The notes: generated by a model not told the origin, from the letters alone. A stretch of 60,079 nt of DNA from Meridianimarinicoccus aquatilis (GCF_004358675.1 NZ_SMZO01000022.1:1-60079); one strand, 5' to 3'. Numbered from the stretch's first letter, positions 15,511 through 25,621 are shown. Numbers and translations are program-made.

Positions 15511-16674
15511 TTAAAGAACGCCACGTATCTTGTTGATAGCGCGCTCTATATTCTCAAGACTGTTGGCATAGGAAAAGCGCACAAACCCTTCGCCCATCGC
15601 GCCGAAACTCGTGCCGGCAACTGTGGCAACCCCGGCGTCTGACAGGAACAGGTCCTGCGCAGCACGTGCGGTCAGCCCGGTACCTTCGATGTTCGGGAAG
15701 GCATAGAACGCACCGCCTGGATCTGCGCAGTGCACCCCGGGCAGATCATTGAGCATGGCAACGATAACTTCTCGTCGCGTGTCGAACTGCGCGACCATCG
15801 CCTGAACCTCGTCTTGTGGGCCGGTCAGCGCGGCGAGTCCCGCAAACTGGGCCGACGCATTGACGCAAGAATGATCGTTGATACAGAGCCGCACTGCCGC
15901 ATCGACCATTCCTTTGGGCCAGACCGCATAGCCGAGCCGCCACCCGGTCATGGCATAGGTTTTTGACCAGCCGTCCAGAAGGATCAGGCGGTCACGAATT
16001 TCGGGATATTGCAACAGGCTGACATGGGTGCGCCCGCCATAGAGCATCTGGGAGTAAATTTCGTCCGACATCAGCACGACGTCGGGCCAATCCGCCAAGC
16101 CCGCAACCAGCTTGTCGATTTCGGCCTTGGGCGTAACGCCGCCCGTAGGGTTCGCGGGGGAGTTTACGATGATAAGGCGTGTCGCGGGCGTTATCTGACC
16201 CAGCACCGTGTCAGCGTCAAAGGCAAAGCCGCGCGCCTCCTCAAGTGCGATGGGCACCGGTGTTGCACCGGAATACCGGATCACCGATTCATAGATCGGG
16301 AAGCCGGGGTTGGGGTACATGATTTCCGCGCCCGGTTCGCCCAGCAGCATGATGGCAAAGAACATCGTCGGCTTGCCGCCCGGCACCACGACGACACATT
16401 CTGGATCGACGGACGCGCCATGGCGGTTTTCCAAATCAGCGGCAACCGCTTCGCGCAGCACAGGCAGACCGTTGGCGGGCGTGTACCCATGATGCCCGTC
16501 GCGAAGCGCCTTGATGCCCGCTTCGACGATATGCTCAGGCGTGCGGAAATCAGGCTGCCCAATCCCCAAATTGATGATGTCGTGCCCTTCCGCCGCGAGT
16601 TTCCCCGCGCGTGCCAGAACATCGAATGCGGATTCTGTTCCCAGTCTGTCCACTGATTTTGCCATCCGGATCAT
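15511..16674 (-). CDS. Class I/II pyridoxal-phosphate aminotransferase
   Basis: A 387-residue cytoplasmic aminotransferase of fold type I. Visible hallmarks are the substrate segment INLGIGQPDF (near 35), NSPANPTGG (near 170), MSDEIYSQM (near 200) and the PLP lysine in GWSKTYAMTGWRLGY (Lys238). The C-terminal FVRFSYANS carries the carboxylate-binding arginine. ATG 16674 is fixed by GGGAGGAG seven bases ahead; the frame runs further upstream but would collide with the divergent gene's promoter. It converges with the GNAT gene, six bases apart. Substrate specificity (aspartate, alanine or aromatic type) is not readable. Confidence 0.85.
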   Translation of the reverse strand: MIRMAKSVDRLGTESAFDVLARAGKLAAEGHDIINLGIGQPDFRTPEHIVEAGIKALRDGHHGYTPANGLPVLREAVAADLENRHGASVDPECVVVVPGGKPTMFFAIMLLGEPGAEIMYPNPGFPIYESVIRYSGATPVPIALEEARGFAFDADTVLGQITPATRLIIVNSPANPTGGVTPKAEIDKLVAGLADWPDVVLMSDEIYSQMLYGGRTHVSLLQYPEIRDRLILLDGWSKTYAMTGWRLGYAVWPKGMVDAAVRLCINDHSCVNASAQFAGLAALTGPQDEVQAMVAQFDTRREVIVAMLNDLPGVHCADPGGAFYAFPNIEGTGLTARAAQDLFLSDAGVATVAGTSFGAMGEGFVRFSYANSLENIERAINKIRGVL

Positions 16675-16748
16675 GACTGCTCCTCCCTGTCTTGTGCAGA
16701 ACTGAACTGGTGGTAGCGTGAACCGCAAGGGAATGGAAAGGGCAGGCG

Positions 16749-17510
16749 ATGGCACGTGTTGGATTTCTAGGAACGGGAGAGATTGCATCGGCAATGGTGC
16801 GCGGGCTTGCCGGGCAGGGGCATACGATCTTTGTCAGCGAGCGGAACGCCGACATCGCGGCGGAGTTGTCGGCCGAGTTTCAAGAGGTGAGCATTGCCGC
16901 GAACGCGGACGTTGTCGGCAAGTCTGACATTGTGATCGCATGTTTGATGGCGGCTACGGCGCGCCTTGTGCTGCCGGACCTGCCATGGCGGTCAGACCAT
17001 GCTGTGATTTCTGTCATGGTGGATGTGCCATGCGCCGATCTGGCGACGCTCTGCGCCCCGGCGATTGACATTGCATTGTCCATTCCCATGCCCTTCATCG
17101 CGCGGGGGGGATGCCCCTTGCCGGTGTATCCAGAAAGTTCCGCATTGAGAGCACTTTTTGGAGAGCGGAATATCATTCTGCCCGTTGCAAGCGAAGTGGC
17201 TTTGAATGCGCATTTCGCGGCATCATCCCTTTCGGCGCCAATCTTGCGAATGCTTGTCGAAGGCACACAATGGCTGGCGCGTGAGACGGGTGATCCGGTT
17301 GCAGCCGAGGCGTATGTTACGGCGCTGTTCGCAGGGTACATGCACCCTGACGGATCGGGCCACCATCTGGCGGGCCTTCTGGGTAGTCTCGCGACCGAAG
17401 GCGGATTGAACGCTGCCTTGCGCACAGCGATCGAAGGCGTGGGGGCGCCCGAGGCTCTGCGAGATGGGATGGATGGATTGCGGCCAAGGTTGGGTTTGCC
17501 GACGCGATAG
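16749..17510 (+). CDS. ProC-like NAD(P)-dependent reductase
   Basis: A 253-residue protein with an N-terminal Rossmann motif VGFLGTGEIASAMVRGL and a helical C-terminal half resembling the pyrroline-5-carboxylate reductase dimer domain. Sequence around the expected P5C active site is diverged (HLAGLLGSLATEGGLNAAL rather than the standard proline-pathway form), so it is likely a paralogue acting on a related imine or amino acid, not housekeeping proC. It is divergent from the aminotransferase over a 74-bp shared promoter region, which suggests a joint role. Confidence 0.7.
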   Translation: MARVGFLGTGEIASAMVRGLAGQGHTIFVSERNADIAAELSAEFQEVSIAANADVVGKSDIVIACLMAATARLVLPDLPWRSDHAVISVMVDVPCADLATLCAPAIDIALSIPMPFIARGGCPLPVYPESSALRALFGERNIILPVASEVALNAHFAASSLSAPILRMLVEGTQWLARETGDPVAAEAYVTALFAGYMHPDGSGHHLAGLLGSLATEGGLNAALRTAIEGVGAPEALRDGMDGLRPRLGLPTR

Positions 17511-17587
17511 AGGGGAGACATGAAACGCGTTGCGGTGGCTGCGCCGGACAAAAGAACGCGCTCTATGCGCAACAGACGCTAGCTGGG

Positions 17588-18556
17588 TCAGATCGGCGGC
17601 GCAGCACGTTCGGTGATCAATTTTCGTGCCGTCACCCGCTCCCGGTGGATCATGTACAGGCCTGCGCCGATGATGACGGCAATGCCAGTTAGGGTCAGTG
17701 CGTTGGGAAAATCGCCAAACACCCAGTAACCCAGCAAGGTGGCTACCGGAAGTTCCAGATATTGCAGCGGTGCCAAAGTGGCTGACGGCGCCAGAGACAG
17801 TGCATAGGTCATCATCATGTGGCTGACTGTCGCGAAGAAACCGGCGCCCAAAAGCCAGAGCCAGGCAACCCCTTCAGGCCAGACCGGATCAAACAGTGCA
17901 TGCCCGGTCCCGTCAGCGAGCAAAAGGACGGGTAAGCACATGAGGCTTGCAAGCAGTCCTGTGTGAAATTGCAACGCGACAGGATGGACGCGCCGCGACA
18001 GCCCGCGCGTGACAAGGATATAAGACGCGAACGCCACTGCGGTGCCCAACGGAAACAGCGCCACTGCGCCAAAGGCTGCGAAACTGGGCTGGATCACCAA
18101 CAGGACACCGGCAAAGCCGACCAAAGCGGCCCCTACGCGGCGCGGGCCGACATCCTCGCCAAGATAGAACTTGCCGATCAGCAACACGATGAAGGGGGCC
18201 ACAAAGACGATTGCCAAGGCGTCTGCCAGCGGCATGACGCTGATCGCAGCGACAAAACAGAACGTCGCGGACAACAGAAATGCGGCTCGACATACCAACG
18301 CGAGCCATTGGCCTCGCGCCACCTTGACCGATAGCCCCATGATCCACACAACCGGTGCCATGAGCGCACATTGCACGAGAAACCGCGCGGCGGTGATCTG
18401 TCCTACCGGCACGCTTGTCGATGCCAGCTTTGCCGCCACGTCCAGCAGTGGAGCGGTCACGCAGAATCCGAGCATCAGTGTCACACCGGCGAGGATACGG
18501 TCTGTGGAAACAGGGGCTGAGGAAGCGTTGTTCATGAGCCTGCTTAGGCTGCCCAT
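17588..18556 (-). CDS. DMT superfamily transporter, EamA family
   Basis: A 322-residue inner-membrane protein with ten predicted helices in two EamA repeats (first about 25-150, second about 165-310). The basic C-terminus (REAVTARK-like) points to the cytoplasm. EamA proteins export amino acids and metabolites or act as drug/metabolite transporters. An in-frame ATG at 18535 is a possible alternative start; neither has a strong ribosome site. It converges with the ProC-like gene and could export a by-product of that island, but this is speculative. Confidence 0.8.
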   Translation of the reverse strand: MGSLSRLMNNASSAPVSTDRILAGVTLMLGFCVTAPLLDVAAKLASTSVPVGQITAARFLVQCALMAPVVWIMGLSVKVARGQWLALVCRAAFLLSATFCFVAAISVMPLADALAIVFVAPFIVLLIGKFYLGEDVGPRRVGAALVGFAGVLLVIQPSFAAFGAVALFPLGTAVAFASYILVTRGLSRRVHPVALQFHTGLLASLMCLPVLLLADGTGHALFDPVWPEGVAWLWLLGAGFFATVSHMMMTYALSLAPSATLAPLQYLELPVATLLGYWVFGDFPNALTLTGIAVIIGAGLYMIHRERVTARKLITERAAPPI

Positions 18557-18927
18557 CTGCTTGCGTCTATCGCTTTCGGGTGGCTGGTCCGTCTGTTGCC
18601 TTTCGGAACTGCTGTTCTGACAGCGTGCGTGGTCCTGACGCTCTCATGACGTACTTGTCCCACATCGCGTCCTTCCACTCCTCGCAAAAGATCGCATGAT
18701 CAAACCAAGGGATCAAACACCCAGCGCTGTGCAATGTATTCATGGGGGAGTGTGCCAATGGGCTCATTTGCGGCCCGGTTTGGACTGGAAACTTGAAACG
18801 GGTTACTCTGGCGATTGTCACCGTTGTGCGGCTTGCTGAAGTCGCTTTGATGTTTGGTCAGTTGTCACCGCACCAAGCTTTGTGTCGGCCAAGTTTACGG
18901 CGTTCACATGGGATCTGGCGCGTGCTG
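18557..18927. other. Intergenic region between choV and the EamA gene
   Basis: A 371-bp gap between two genes on the minus strand. It must hold the 3' end of the choline transporter message and the promoter of the EamA gene. A minus-strand frame of 84 codons (18567-18821) is open, but its starts lack a ribosome site and I recognise no family; its W/C-rich middle might be a gene remnant. I see no convincing terminator or tRNA. Confidence 0.4.
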
Positions 18928-19941
18928 TCAGTCGCGCAGGCGTCCGATCAGGCTTTGCGGGGTCACAGCCCCGATGACTTCACCGTTTTCTGTTACAGGC
19001 ACCGGCGAAGGGTCAACACGCAGTCGATCCATCACATCGCTGACCGGGGTTTCAGGGCCAACTGGCGTACCTTGACCATGGCCTTTCGCCATCACATCGC
19101 GAGCCGTCAGTACGCCCAGAGGGTTCATATTTGCCACGAATTCGGCCACGTAGTCCGATGCTGGAGCTGAGAAGATGTCGCGCGGGGTTCCGCATTGTAC
19201 GATCCGCCCACCATCCATGATTGCAATTCGGTCTCCCAGTTTGAAGGCCTCGTCGAGGTCGTGGCTGACGAAAATAATGGTGCGTTTAAGATCGCGTTGC
19301 AGATCCAAAAGCTCATCCTGAAGCCGGGCGCGGATGAGCGGGTCGAGGGCTGAAAACGGCTCATCCATCAGAAGGATTGGCGCGTCGGTTGCAAAGGCGC
19401 GGGCCAACCCTACGCGTTGCTGCATACCGCCGGACAATTCGCTGACTTTGCGGTCAGCCCAGTCCGACAGTCCAACCAAGTTTAGCTGATCTTGGACCCG
19501 TGCGTCGCGGGCGTCGCGGGCCATTCCAGAAAGTTCCAGCCCGAGCCCGACATTCTCACGGACACTGCGCCAGGGCAGCAGGCCGAACTGCTGAAACACC
19601 ATCGCGACACTGTGCTGGCGGATGTGGCGCAGCGTCTTTGCGTTGGCATGTGTCACGTCAACCATCTGCCCGCCGTCATTCACGCTTACCGTGCCGCGCA
19701 CCACCGGATTCAACCCATTGACCGCCCGCAAAAGCGTGGATTTGCCTGAACCGGACAGGCCCATCAGCACGAGGATTTCGCCTTCGTCCACGCTCAGCGA
19801 ACAATCGTGCACGCCAAGAACCTGAGCAGTGCTGGATTGGATTTCGGTTCGGCTTTGCCCGGCATCCATCAGTGGCAAGGCGGATTGCGGGGCATCGCCG
19901 AACACGATGGACACGGCATCAAAATTGACAGCTTTGGTCAT
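18928..19941 (-). CDS. choV: Choline ABC transporter ATP-binding protein
   Basis: A 337-residue ATPase of the ProV/ChoV group. Walker A is GLSGSGKSTLL near residue 60, signature LSGGMQQRVGLARAF near 165, Walker B ILLMDEPFSALDP near 186, and switch His in VSHDLDEA near 220. The C-terminus carries a CBS-type domain (about 275-335; LTARDVMAKG, then VSDVMDRL), which in this family senses ionic strength. Its start overlaps the choW stop (ATGA). With ChoW and ChoX it imports choline for the adjacent bet genes. Confidence 0.9.
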   Translation of the reverse strand: MTKAVNFDAVSIVFGDAPQSALPLMDAGQSRTEIQSSTAQVLGVHDCSLSVDEGEILVLMGLSGSGKSTLLRAVNGLNPVVRGTVSVNDGGQMVDVTHANAKTLRHIRQHSVAMVFQQFGLLPWRSVRENVGLGLELSGMARDARDARVQDQLNLVGLSDWADRKVSELSGGMQQRVGLARAFATDAPILLMDEPFSALDPLIRARLQDELLDLQRDLKRTIIFVSHDLDEAFKLGDRIAIMDGGRIVQCGTPRDIFSAPASDYVAEFVANMNPLGVLTARDVMAKGHGQGTPVGPETPVSDVMDRLRVDPSPVPVTENGEVIGAVTPQSLIGRLRD

Positions 19942-20771
19942 TTTTCCCTCACCCGCAGCATTCGGTCGAGCATGATGGCGACGACGACGATGATGAAACC
20001 ACTTTCAAACCCCAGCGACGTGTTCACTTGGTTCAGGGCGCGCACAACCGGCACGCCAAGTCCGTCCGCGCCCACCAAAGCGGCAATAACAACCATGGAC
20101 AACGATAACATGATGGTCTGGTTCAGCCCGGCCATGATTTGTGGCATCGCATAGGGCAGTTCGACCTTCCACAAGGTTTGTGACGGCGTCGCACCAAACG
20201 CCTGCGCCGCCTCTAGCAAAGGTTTTGGTGTGGAACTGACACCGAGATGCGTCAGGCGGATCGGGGCGGGCAGAACAAAGATTACAGTTGCGATCAGGCC
20301 GGGCACCATGCCGATGCCGAAAAACACGATGGCCGGGATCAAATAGACGAAGGTCGGCAGTGTCTGCATCAGGTCAAGCACAGGCCGCATGCCGGTATAA
20401 AGCCGGGGCCGATGCGCGGCCGCGATGCCGATGGGCACGCCAACAGCCATGCACACCACGCAGGCTGACAAAACAAGGGTGAGGCTTTCGGTCGTTTCCT
20501 CCCAATACCCTTGGTTGAGAATAAACAGAAACCCAAGCCCGACGAAGAGGGCGGTTTTCCAACTGCGCTGCGCGACATAGGTGAGCAGCACAAAGACCGC
20601 GACGATGATCAAAGGCGGCGGCGTTTGCAGGACCCACAGGATCGCGTCGATCAAGACCTCCATGCCGACGGCAAGCCCGTCGAAAAACCAAGCGCCGTTG
20701 ATCTGAAGCCAGTCGAAAAGGGCGGCCGCCCCATCGCCGATGGGTATTTTGGCGTTGGTCAGCCAATCCAT
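19938..20771 (-). CDS. choW: Choline ABC transporter permease
   Basis: A 277-residue inner-membrane permease with six to seven helices. The EAA loop is LLEAAQAFGATPSQTLWKVELPYAMPQIMAG (about residue 185-215), typical of the ProW/OpuAB family. GAGAGGC precedes ATG 20771. It lies between choX and choV, and pairs with them to form the high-affinity choline importer. A hairpin at 20806-20831 separates it from choX, consistent with a lower expression level than the binding protein. Confidence 0.9.
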   Translation of the reverse strand: MDWLTNAKIPIGDGAAALFDWLQINGAWFFDGLAVGMEVLIDAILWVLQTPPPLIIVAVFVLLTYVAQRSWKTALFVGLGFLFILNQGYWEETTESLTLVLSACVVCMAVGVPIGIAAAHRPRLYTGMRPVLDLMQTLPTFVYLIPAIVFFGIGMVPGLIATVIFVLPAPIRLTHLGVSSTPKPLLEAAQAFGATPSQTLWKVELPYAMPQIMAGLNQTIMLSLSMVVIAALVGADGLGVPVVRALNQVNTSLGFESGFIIVVVAIMLDRMLRVREK

Positions 20772-20805
20772 GCAGATGCCTCTCGTCTTTCAGAGTTCGA
20801 AAGTG

Positions 20806-20831
20806 CCGCCCGGCCAAATGCCGAGCGGCGG
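20806..20831 (-). terminator. Intercistronic hairpin between choX and choW
   Basis: CCGCC-CGGC (20806-20814) pairs with GCCG (20820-20823) and GGCGG (20827-20831), with a 3-base bulge and a 5-base loop. It sits just after the binding-protein gene in the direction of transcription and probably stabilises that message or partly ends transcription. Confidence 0.55.
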
Positions 20832-20841
20832 TTCTTCGGGT

Positions 20842-21765
20842 TTATTGAAGGGCCATGCGGGCAGCTTCGCGCCCATCCGATCCGTCGATATGTGTGACGC
20901 CAGCCAACCAAGTATCAAGCACATCAGGGTTTGCTTCGATCCAGGTGGCTGCGGCCTCGTTCGGGTTCATCCCGTCATTGAGGATCATCCCCATGATTTC
21001 GTTTTCCATCGCAAGGGTGAATTCAAGGTTGCTGAGCAATTTGCCGACATTCGGGCACTCTGCAACATACCCGGCACGCGTGTTGGTATAAACCGTTGCG
21101 CCGCCCAGATCGGGCCCGAACCAGTCATCGCCACCTGTCAGATAGGTCAGGTCGAAATTGGCGTTCATCGGGTGCGGCTCCCACCCCAGAAAGATAATCG
21201 GCTCGTCCCGGCGGCTGAGCCTGTCAACCTGCGCCAGCATTCCCTGTTCGGAACTTTCGCGGATATCGAAATCTGACAGTCCAAAGGCGTCAGCCTCTAT
21301 CATATCAAGGATAAGGCGGTTGCCGTCATTGCCGGCTTCGATCCCATAGATCGTTTCATCAAGCGCATCGGCTTGTGCCGCAATGTCGGCAAAATCACCA
21401 ATGCCCAATGCCGCGCCAGCAGCGTTGGTCGCGAGGGTGTATTTGGCACCAGTCAGGTTTGCACGAACCGTGTCCACTGTGCCTGCCTCACGATAGGGCG
21501 CGATATCGCCCTCCATCGTTGGCATCCAATTTCCCAAGAACACGTCCACATCGCCATCGGCCATGGCAGTGTATGTGACTGGAACGGATAGAACCCGAAC
21601 GTCGGCTTCATAACCAAGTGCGTCGAGCACAACCGAGGCCGCGGCAGTGGTTGCGGTGATGTCGGTCCAGCCCACGTCAGAGAAGGTGACGCTGTCGCAA
21701 TTGGCGGACGCAAGGCCAGCAGATGCGCTGAGCGCGAGGGCCGAAACCGTGATCTTGAAGGTCAT
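20842..21765 (-). CDS. choX: Choline ABC transporter substrate-binding protein
   Basis: A 307-residue periplasmic binding protein of the glycine betaine/choline type. It has a Sec signal peptide (MTFKITVSALALSASAGLASA). The mature protein shows SDVGWTDITATTAAASVVLDALGY, typical of the ChoX/OpuAC family, and aromatic residues for a cation-pi box (GNWMPTMEG, FLGWEPHPMN, WFGPDLGG). ATG 21765 is fixed by GGGAGCG eight bases ahead. The gene is divergent from betI across an operator-bearing gap, so choline uptake and oxidation are probably co-repressed by BetI. Confidence 0.9.
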   Translation of the reverse strand: MTFKITVSALALSASAGLASANCDSVTFSDVGWTDITATTAAASVVLDALGYEADVRVLSVPVTYTAMADGDVDVFLGNWMPTMEGDIAPYREAGTVDTVRANLTGAKYTLATNAAGAALGIGDFADIAAQADALDETIYGIEAGNDGNRLILDMIEADAFGLSDFDIRESSEQGMLAQVDRLSRRDEPIIFLGWEPHPMNANFDLTYLTGGDDWFGPDLGGATVYTNTRAGYVAECPNVGKLLSNLEFTLAMENEIMGMILNDGMNPNEAAATWIEANPDVLDTWLAGVTHIDGSDGREAARMALQ

Positions 21766-21784
21766 TGAACGCTCCCGATATTTA

Positions 21785-21804
21785 TTGATTGACGAGTCAA
21801 TTAA
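21785..21804. promoter_or_regulatory. BetI-type operator between choX and betI
   Basis: A perfect inverted repeat ATTGAC-GA-GTCAAT (21788-21801), flanked by TT and AA to give an interrupted 20-bp palindrome. It resembles the known enterobacterial BetI operator, which is an AT-flanked ATTGAAC/GTCCAAT-like palindrome. It lies 20 bases ahead of choX and 45 ahead of the betI ATG, the right place to repress both divergent promoters in the absence of choline. Confidence 0.65.
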
Positions 21805-21845
21805 AAGCCGAAAGATTTGGTATTGCAACAGTCAAGGTTTCTCAA

Positions 21846-22451
21846 ATGGCACGAGCCAATGTTTCGGCGCTTAGAAAATCAGCACTCATTGCCGCAACGG
21901 TGGACCAAATTGGCAAGACTGGTTCGCTTGAGGTAACCGTGAGCCAGATCGCGCGAAAAGCCGGAGTTTCCAGTGCTTTGGCACATCACTATTTCGGGTC
22001 AAAGGAACAGCTTTTCTTGGCCGCCATGCGGGCGGTGCTTAGCGAATTCGGCAATGAAGTCCGAGCAGAGCGTTCTGGCCTTGTGGCACCTCGCGACCGT
22101 GTCGATGCCATCGTGCGCACGTGCTTTTCACCGACAAACTTCCAACCCGAAGTTGTCGCGGCCTGGCTGAATTTTTATGTTCTGGCGCAAACGTCAGATC
22201 AGGCCCACCGGCTTTTGCGGGTCTATCAGCGGCGGCTTCACTCAAATTTGCTGGCTGAACTTCGCCCTTTGGCCGGGCCGGACGCTGTGCAAGTGGCGCA
22301 GACGGTTGCGGCCCTCATTGACGGGTTTTACATCCGCCAAGCCTTGCGCAACGAAAGCTTGGATGCCACGGCGTCGATTGGTTTGGTAACCGGCTACCTC
22401 GATGCCATCCTTTGCACGACCACACATCACAGAGAGGCGCAGCGCGCATGA
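21846..22451 (+). CDS. betI: Choline-responsive repressor BetI (TetR family)
   Basis: A 201-residue TetR repressor. The N-terminal HTH (about 12-60) reads [44 protein letters not shown], very close to BetI proteins. The C-terminal helical domain has the BetI-type [10 protein letters not shown] and [15 protein letters not shown] 21846 is preferred, with AAGG eleven bases ahead; a TTG at 21789 would extend into the operator. Its stop overlaps the betB start (ATGA). It should release DNA on binding choline. Confidence 0.9.
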   Translation: MARANVSALRKSALIAATVDQIGKTGSLEVTVSQIARKAGVSSALAHHYFGSKEQLFLAAMRAVLSEFGNEVRAERSGLVAPRDRVDAIVRTCFSPTNFQPEVVAAWLNFYVLAQTSDQAHRLLRVYQRRLHSNLLAELRPLAGPDAVQVAQTVAALIDGFYIRQALRNESLDATASIGLVTGYLDAILCTTTHHREAQRA

Positions 22452-23905
22452 CGGACCCGACCCCAACCGCAAGCCACTTCGTCAACGGGACATATTTTGA
22501 TGACGCGAATGGCGATGAATTGCCTGTCGTGTTTCCGGCCACGGGCGAGACAATTGCAACACTCAACACGGCGACGCAGGCGACTGTCGATGCCGCATTG
22601 GACGCCGCACAAGCCGCGTTGCCGGCGTGGCGGGCCATGACCGGAACAGAGCGTGGGCGTATTCTGCGCCGGGCGGCAGATCTTCTTCGCGCGCGGAACC
22701 GCGAACTCTCTGAACTCGAAACCTTGGACACAGGCAAACCGCTGCAAGAGACGCTTGTGGCAGATGCGGCCAGCGGCGCCGATGCGTTGGAATATTTCGG
22801 CGGGATCGCGGCGGGGCTTACAGGGGAACACATCCAGCTTGCGGATGGGGATTGGGCCTATACGATGCGCGAGCCGTTGGGGGTTTGCGTTGGCATCGGC
22901 GCTTGGAATTACCCCACCCAGATCGCCTGTTGGAAGGCCGCGCCCGCGCTTGCCTGTGGCAACACCATGGTGTTCAAGCCGTCCGAAACGACACCGCTGT
23001 GTACCTTGAAATTGGCTGAAATCTTGATGGAAGCAGGCCTGCCGCCGGGTGTATTCAACGTGGTTCAGGGGCGCGGCGATGTCGGTGCAGCGCTGGTTTC
23101 AGACACGCGCGTTGCCAAGGTGTCGCTCACCGGGTCGGTTCCGACTGGGCGCAAGGTGTACGCTGCGGCGGCAGAGCAGATGAAGCACGTGACCATGGAA
23201 CTTGGCGGCAAATCCCCAATGATCGTGTTTGATGATGCGGATATCGACGATGCTGTCAGTGCGGCGATCAACGGAAATTTCTATTCCAGCGGGCAGATTT
23301 GCTCCAACGGGACGCGGCTCTTGGTGCAATCCGGGATTTATGAGAGCTTTGTGGAGCGTTTGACGCGGCGTTTGACCGGCGCAGTAATTGGTGATCCGCG
23401 GGACGAGGCGACCAATTTTGGTCCAATGGTCAGTGCGATGCAGCGCGAGATTGTTCTTGGATACATCGCCAAGGGCAAGGCGGAAGGGGCGCGGCTCGTT
23501 GCAGGCGGCGACGCAATAGAAGGGCCAGGTTTCTATATGCAACCGACCGTCTTTGCCGATGTCACAGACGAGATGACAATTGCCCGCGAAGAGATTTTTG
23601 GTCCTGTGGCGAGCGTTTTTCGCTTTGAGGCGGAAGACGAGGCGCTGTCTCGTGCCAACAACACGGGCTTTGGGTTGGCTGGTGCGGTGTTTACCCGCGA
23701 TCTGGCCCGTGCGCACCGTGTTGTGGCGGGGCTTGAGGCCGGAACATGTTGGATCAACACCTATAATTTGACCCCGGTTGAGATGCCTTTCGGCGGGGTA
23801 AAAGACAGTGGGGTTGGTCGCGAAAACGCCAAGGCAGCGATCGAACATTATTCGCAGTTGAAAAGCGTCTATGTCGCCATGGGGTCGGTTGAGGCGCCAT
23901 TCTGA
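22448..23905 (+). CDS. betB: Betaine aldehyde dehydrogenase
   Basis: A 485-residue NAD(P)-dependent aldehyde dehydrogenase that oxidises betaine aldehyde to glycine betaine. The catalytic cysteine is Cys285 in GQICSNGTR, and the general base is Glu251 in MELGGKSP. Other marks are [22 protein letters not shown] and the C-terminal [16 protein letters not shown]. The NYP and CSNGT signatures are those of the BetB subfamily. ATG 22448 overlaps the betI stop, so the gene is coupled to its regulator. The cytoplasmic product is an osmoprotectant and also a carbon and nitrogen source. Confidence 0.95.
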   Translation: MTDPTPTASHFVNGTYFDDANGDELPVVFPATGETIATLNTATQATVDAALDAAQAALPAWRAMTGTERGRILRRAADLLRARNRELSELETLDTGKPLQETLVADAASGADALEYFGGIAAGLTGEHIQLADGDWAYTMREPLGVCVGIGAWNYPTQIACWKAAPALACGNTMVFKPSETTPLCTLKLAEILMEAGLPPGVFNVVQGRGDVGAALVSDTRVAKVSLTGSVPTGRKVYAAAAEQMKHVTMELGGKSPMIVFDDADIDDAVSAAINGNFYSSGQICSNGTRLLVQSGIYESFVERLTRRLTGAVIGDPRDEATNFGPMVSAMQREIVLGYIAKGKAEGARLVAGGDAIEGPGFYMQPTVFADVTDEMTIAREEIFGPVASVFRFEAEDEALSRANNTGFGLAGAVFTRDLARAHRVVAGLEAGTCWINTYNLTPVEMPFGGVKDSGVGRENAKAAIEHYSQLKSVYVAMGSVEAPF

Positions 23906-23962
23906 GCGGATGCACCGCTTTGGCGCGTGATCCGTGTCAGGATTTAGTAAGGAGTGAAGTAA

Positions 23963-25621
23963 ATGGAAGCGGATTTCGTCATCGTCGGAGCCGGGTCCGC
24001 CGGCTGTGCCATTGCTTATCGATTGGCCGAGGCGGGCGCCTCTGTCCTTATTGTCGAGCATGGCGGGACGGATGCAGGCCCGCTGATCCAGATGCCGGCC
24101 GCGTTATCGTATCCCATGAACATGGCCCGGTACGACTGGGGTTACCAATCAGAGCCAGAACCGCATTTGGGGGGGCGCCGCCTTGCCACGCCGCGCGGCA
24201 AAGTGGTGGGCGGATCGTCTTCCATCAACGGAATGGTCTATGTGCGGGGCCATGCGCACGACTTCGACACATGGGCCGACATGGGGGCAGCCGGTTGGGC
24301 CTATGCCGATGTCCTGCCTTATTTCAAACGGATGGAATCATGGCATGACGGGGGCCATGGGGGTGACCCAGCATGGCGCGGGACCGATGGGCCGCTGCAT
24401 GTGACCCGCGGCCGCCGCAATAATCCGCTCTTTGATGCGTTTGTGCAGGCCGGGAAGCAGGCTGGATACGAAGTGACCGGTGATTATAACGGCGAAAAGC
24501 AAGAAGGCTTCGGCCCGATGGAACAGACCGTCTGGAAGGGGCGGCGCTGGTCTGCGGCCAATGCCTATCTCAAGCCGGCCTTGAAGCGACCCAATTGCGA
24601 CATTGTTCGCGGTCTTGTCGAACGGGTTGTCATTGAAGACGGTCGCGCAAACGGGGTGCAAGTGAAGCGGGGAGGAGAATCGCAGGTTCTCCGCGCGCGG
24701 CGCGAGGTGATCTTGTCGGCCGGGTCGATCAATTCGCCAAAGCTGCTCATGCTGTCGGGTATCGGCCCTGGCGCGCATCTGGCGCAACATGGAATTCCAG
24801 TCATCGCAGACCGGGCAGGCGTCGGTGCAAACCTTCAGGACCACCTGGAGCTTTACATCCAAATGGCCGCCAGCCAGCCGGTCACATTGTTCAAGTACTG
24901 GAACTTATGGGGGAAAGCGGCCATCGGGGCGCAGTGGCTTTTCACCAAAACCGGGCTTGGCGCATCGAACCAATTCGAAAGCGCGGCGTTTATTCGGTCT
25001 AAGGCTGGGATTGCGTATCCAGATATCCAATACCATTTTTTGCCAATCGCGGTCCGGTATGACGGTCAAGCCGCCGCCGAAGGCCACGGTTTTCAGGCTC
25101 ATGTCGGCCCGATGCGATCAGCATCGCGCGGCGCTGTTACTCTGGCATCGGCTAATCCGGCAGACGCGCCGCGCATTGCCTTCAACTACATGTCACATCC
25201 CCAAGATTGGGAGGATTTCCGCACCTGTATACGATTGACGCGCGAAATATTTGCGCAAGAGGCATTCGCACCCTTTGTCCGGCACGAAATTCAGCCCGGC
25301 GCAGCTTTGCAAAGCAATGCGGAGCTGGACGGTTTTATCCGCGAGCACGCAGAATCGGCGTATCATCCCTGCGGGACGTGCCGAATGGGCCGCGCAGATG
25401 AATCGGGTGCAGTGGTTGATCCCCAAAATCGGGTCATTGGCGTGGATGGGTTGCGCGTTGCGGACAGCTCAATTTTCCCGCAGATCACCAACGGCAATCT
25501 GAATGGTCCATCCATCATGACTGGGGAAAAGGCATCGGACCATATTCTTGGGCGCGATCCGCTTCCAGCCGTGAACGATCGTCCGTGGGTGCATCCACAA
25601 TGGCAGAAAGCCCAACGATAA
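23963..25621 (+). CDS. betA: Choline dehydrogenase
   Basis: A 552-residue GMC-family FAD oxidoreductase oxidising choline to betaine aldehyde, usually membrane-associated. It shows the FAD-binding [18 protein letters not shown] (8-25), [14 protein letters not shown] near 83, [20 protein letters not shown] near 250 and the catalytic His468 in [10 protein letters not shown]. Length and motifs match BetA well. AAGGAG nine bases ahead supports ATG 23963. It completes the betIBA operon, 57 bases after betB. A choline sulfatase gene (betC) is absent here. Confidence 0.95.
   Translation: MEADFVIVGAGSAGCAIAYRLAEAGASVLIVEHGGTDAGPLIQMPAALSYPMNMARYDWGYQSEPEPHLGGRRLATPRGKVVGGSSSINGMVYVRGHAHDFDTWADMGAAGWAYADVLPYFKRMESWHDGGHGGDPAWRGTDGPLHVTRGRRNNPLFDAFVQAGKQAGYEVTGDYNGEKQEGFGPMEQTVWKGRRWSAANAYLKPALKRPNCDIVRGLVERVVIEDGRANGVQVKRGGESQVLRARREVILSAGSINSPKLLMLSGIGPGAHLAQHGIPVIADRAGVGANLQDHLELYIQMAASQPVTLFKYWNLWGKAAIGAQWLFTKTGLGASNQFESAAFIRSKAGIAYPDIQYHFLPIAVRYDGQAAAEGHGFQAHVGPMRSASRGAVTLASANPADAPRIAFNYMSHPQDWEDFRTCIRLTREIFAQEAFAPFVRHEIQPGAALQSNAELDGFIREHAESAYHPCGTCRMGRADESGAVVDPQNRVIGVDGLRVADSSIFPQITNGNLNGPSIMTGEKASDHILGRDPLPAVNDRPWVHPQWQKAQR

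Noticed and set aside
17520-17582. 20-codon frame after the ProC-like gene with GAGGGGAG ahead of ATG
   Set aside because: Good ribosome site but very short, highly basic, and no comparison possible; more likely chance or a remnant.
18567-18821. 84-codon minus-strand frame between choV and the EamA gene
   Set aside because: No ribosome site at its ATGs and no recognised family; possibly a remnant, not called as a gene.
23099-24061. 320-codon minus-strand frame over betB
   Set aside because: Antisense to well-supported betB and betA; no family recognised.
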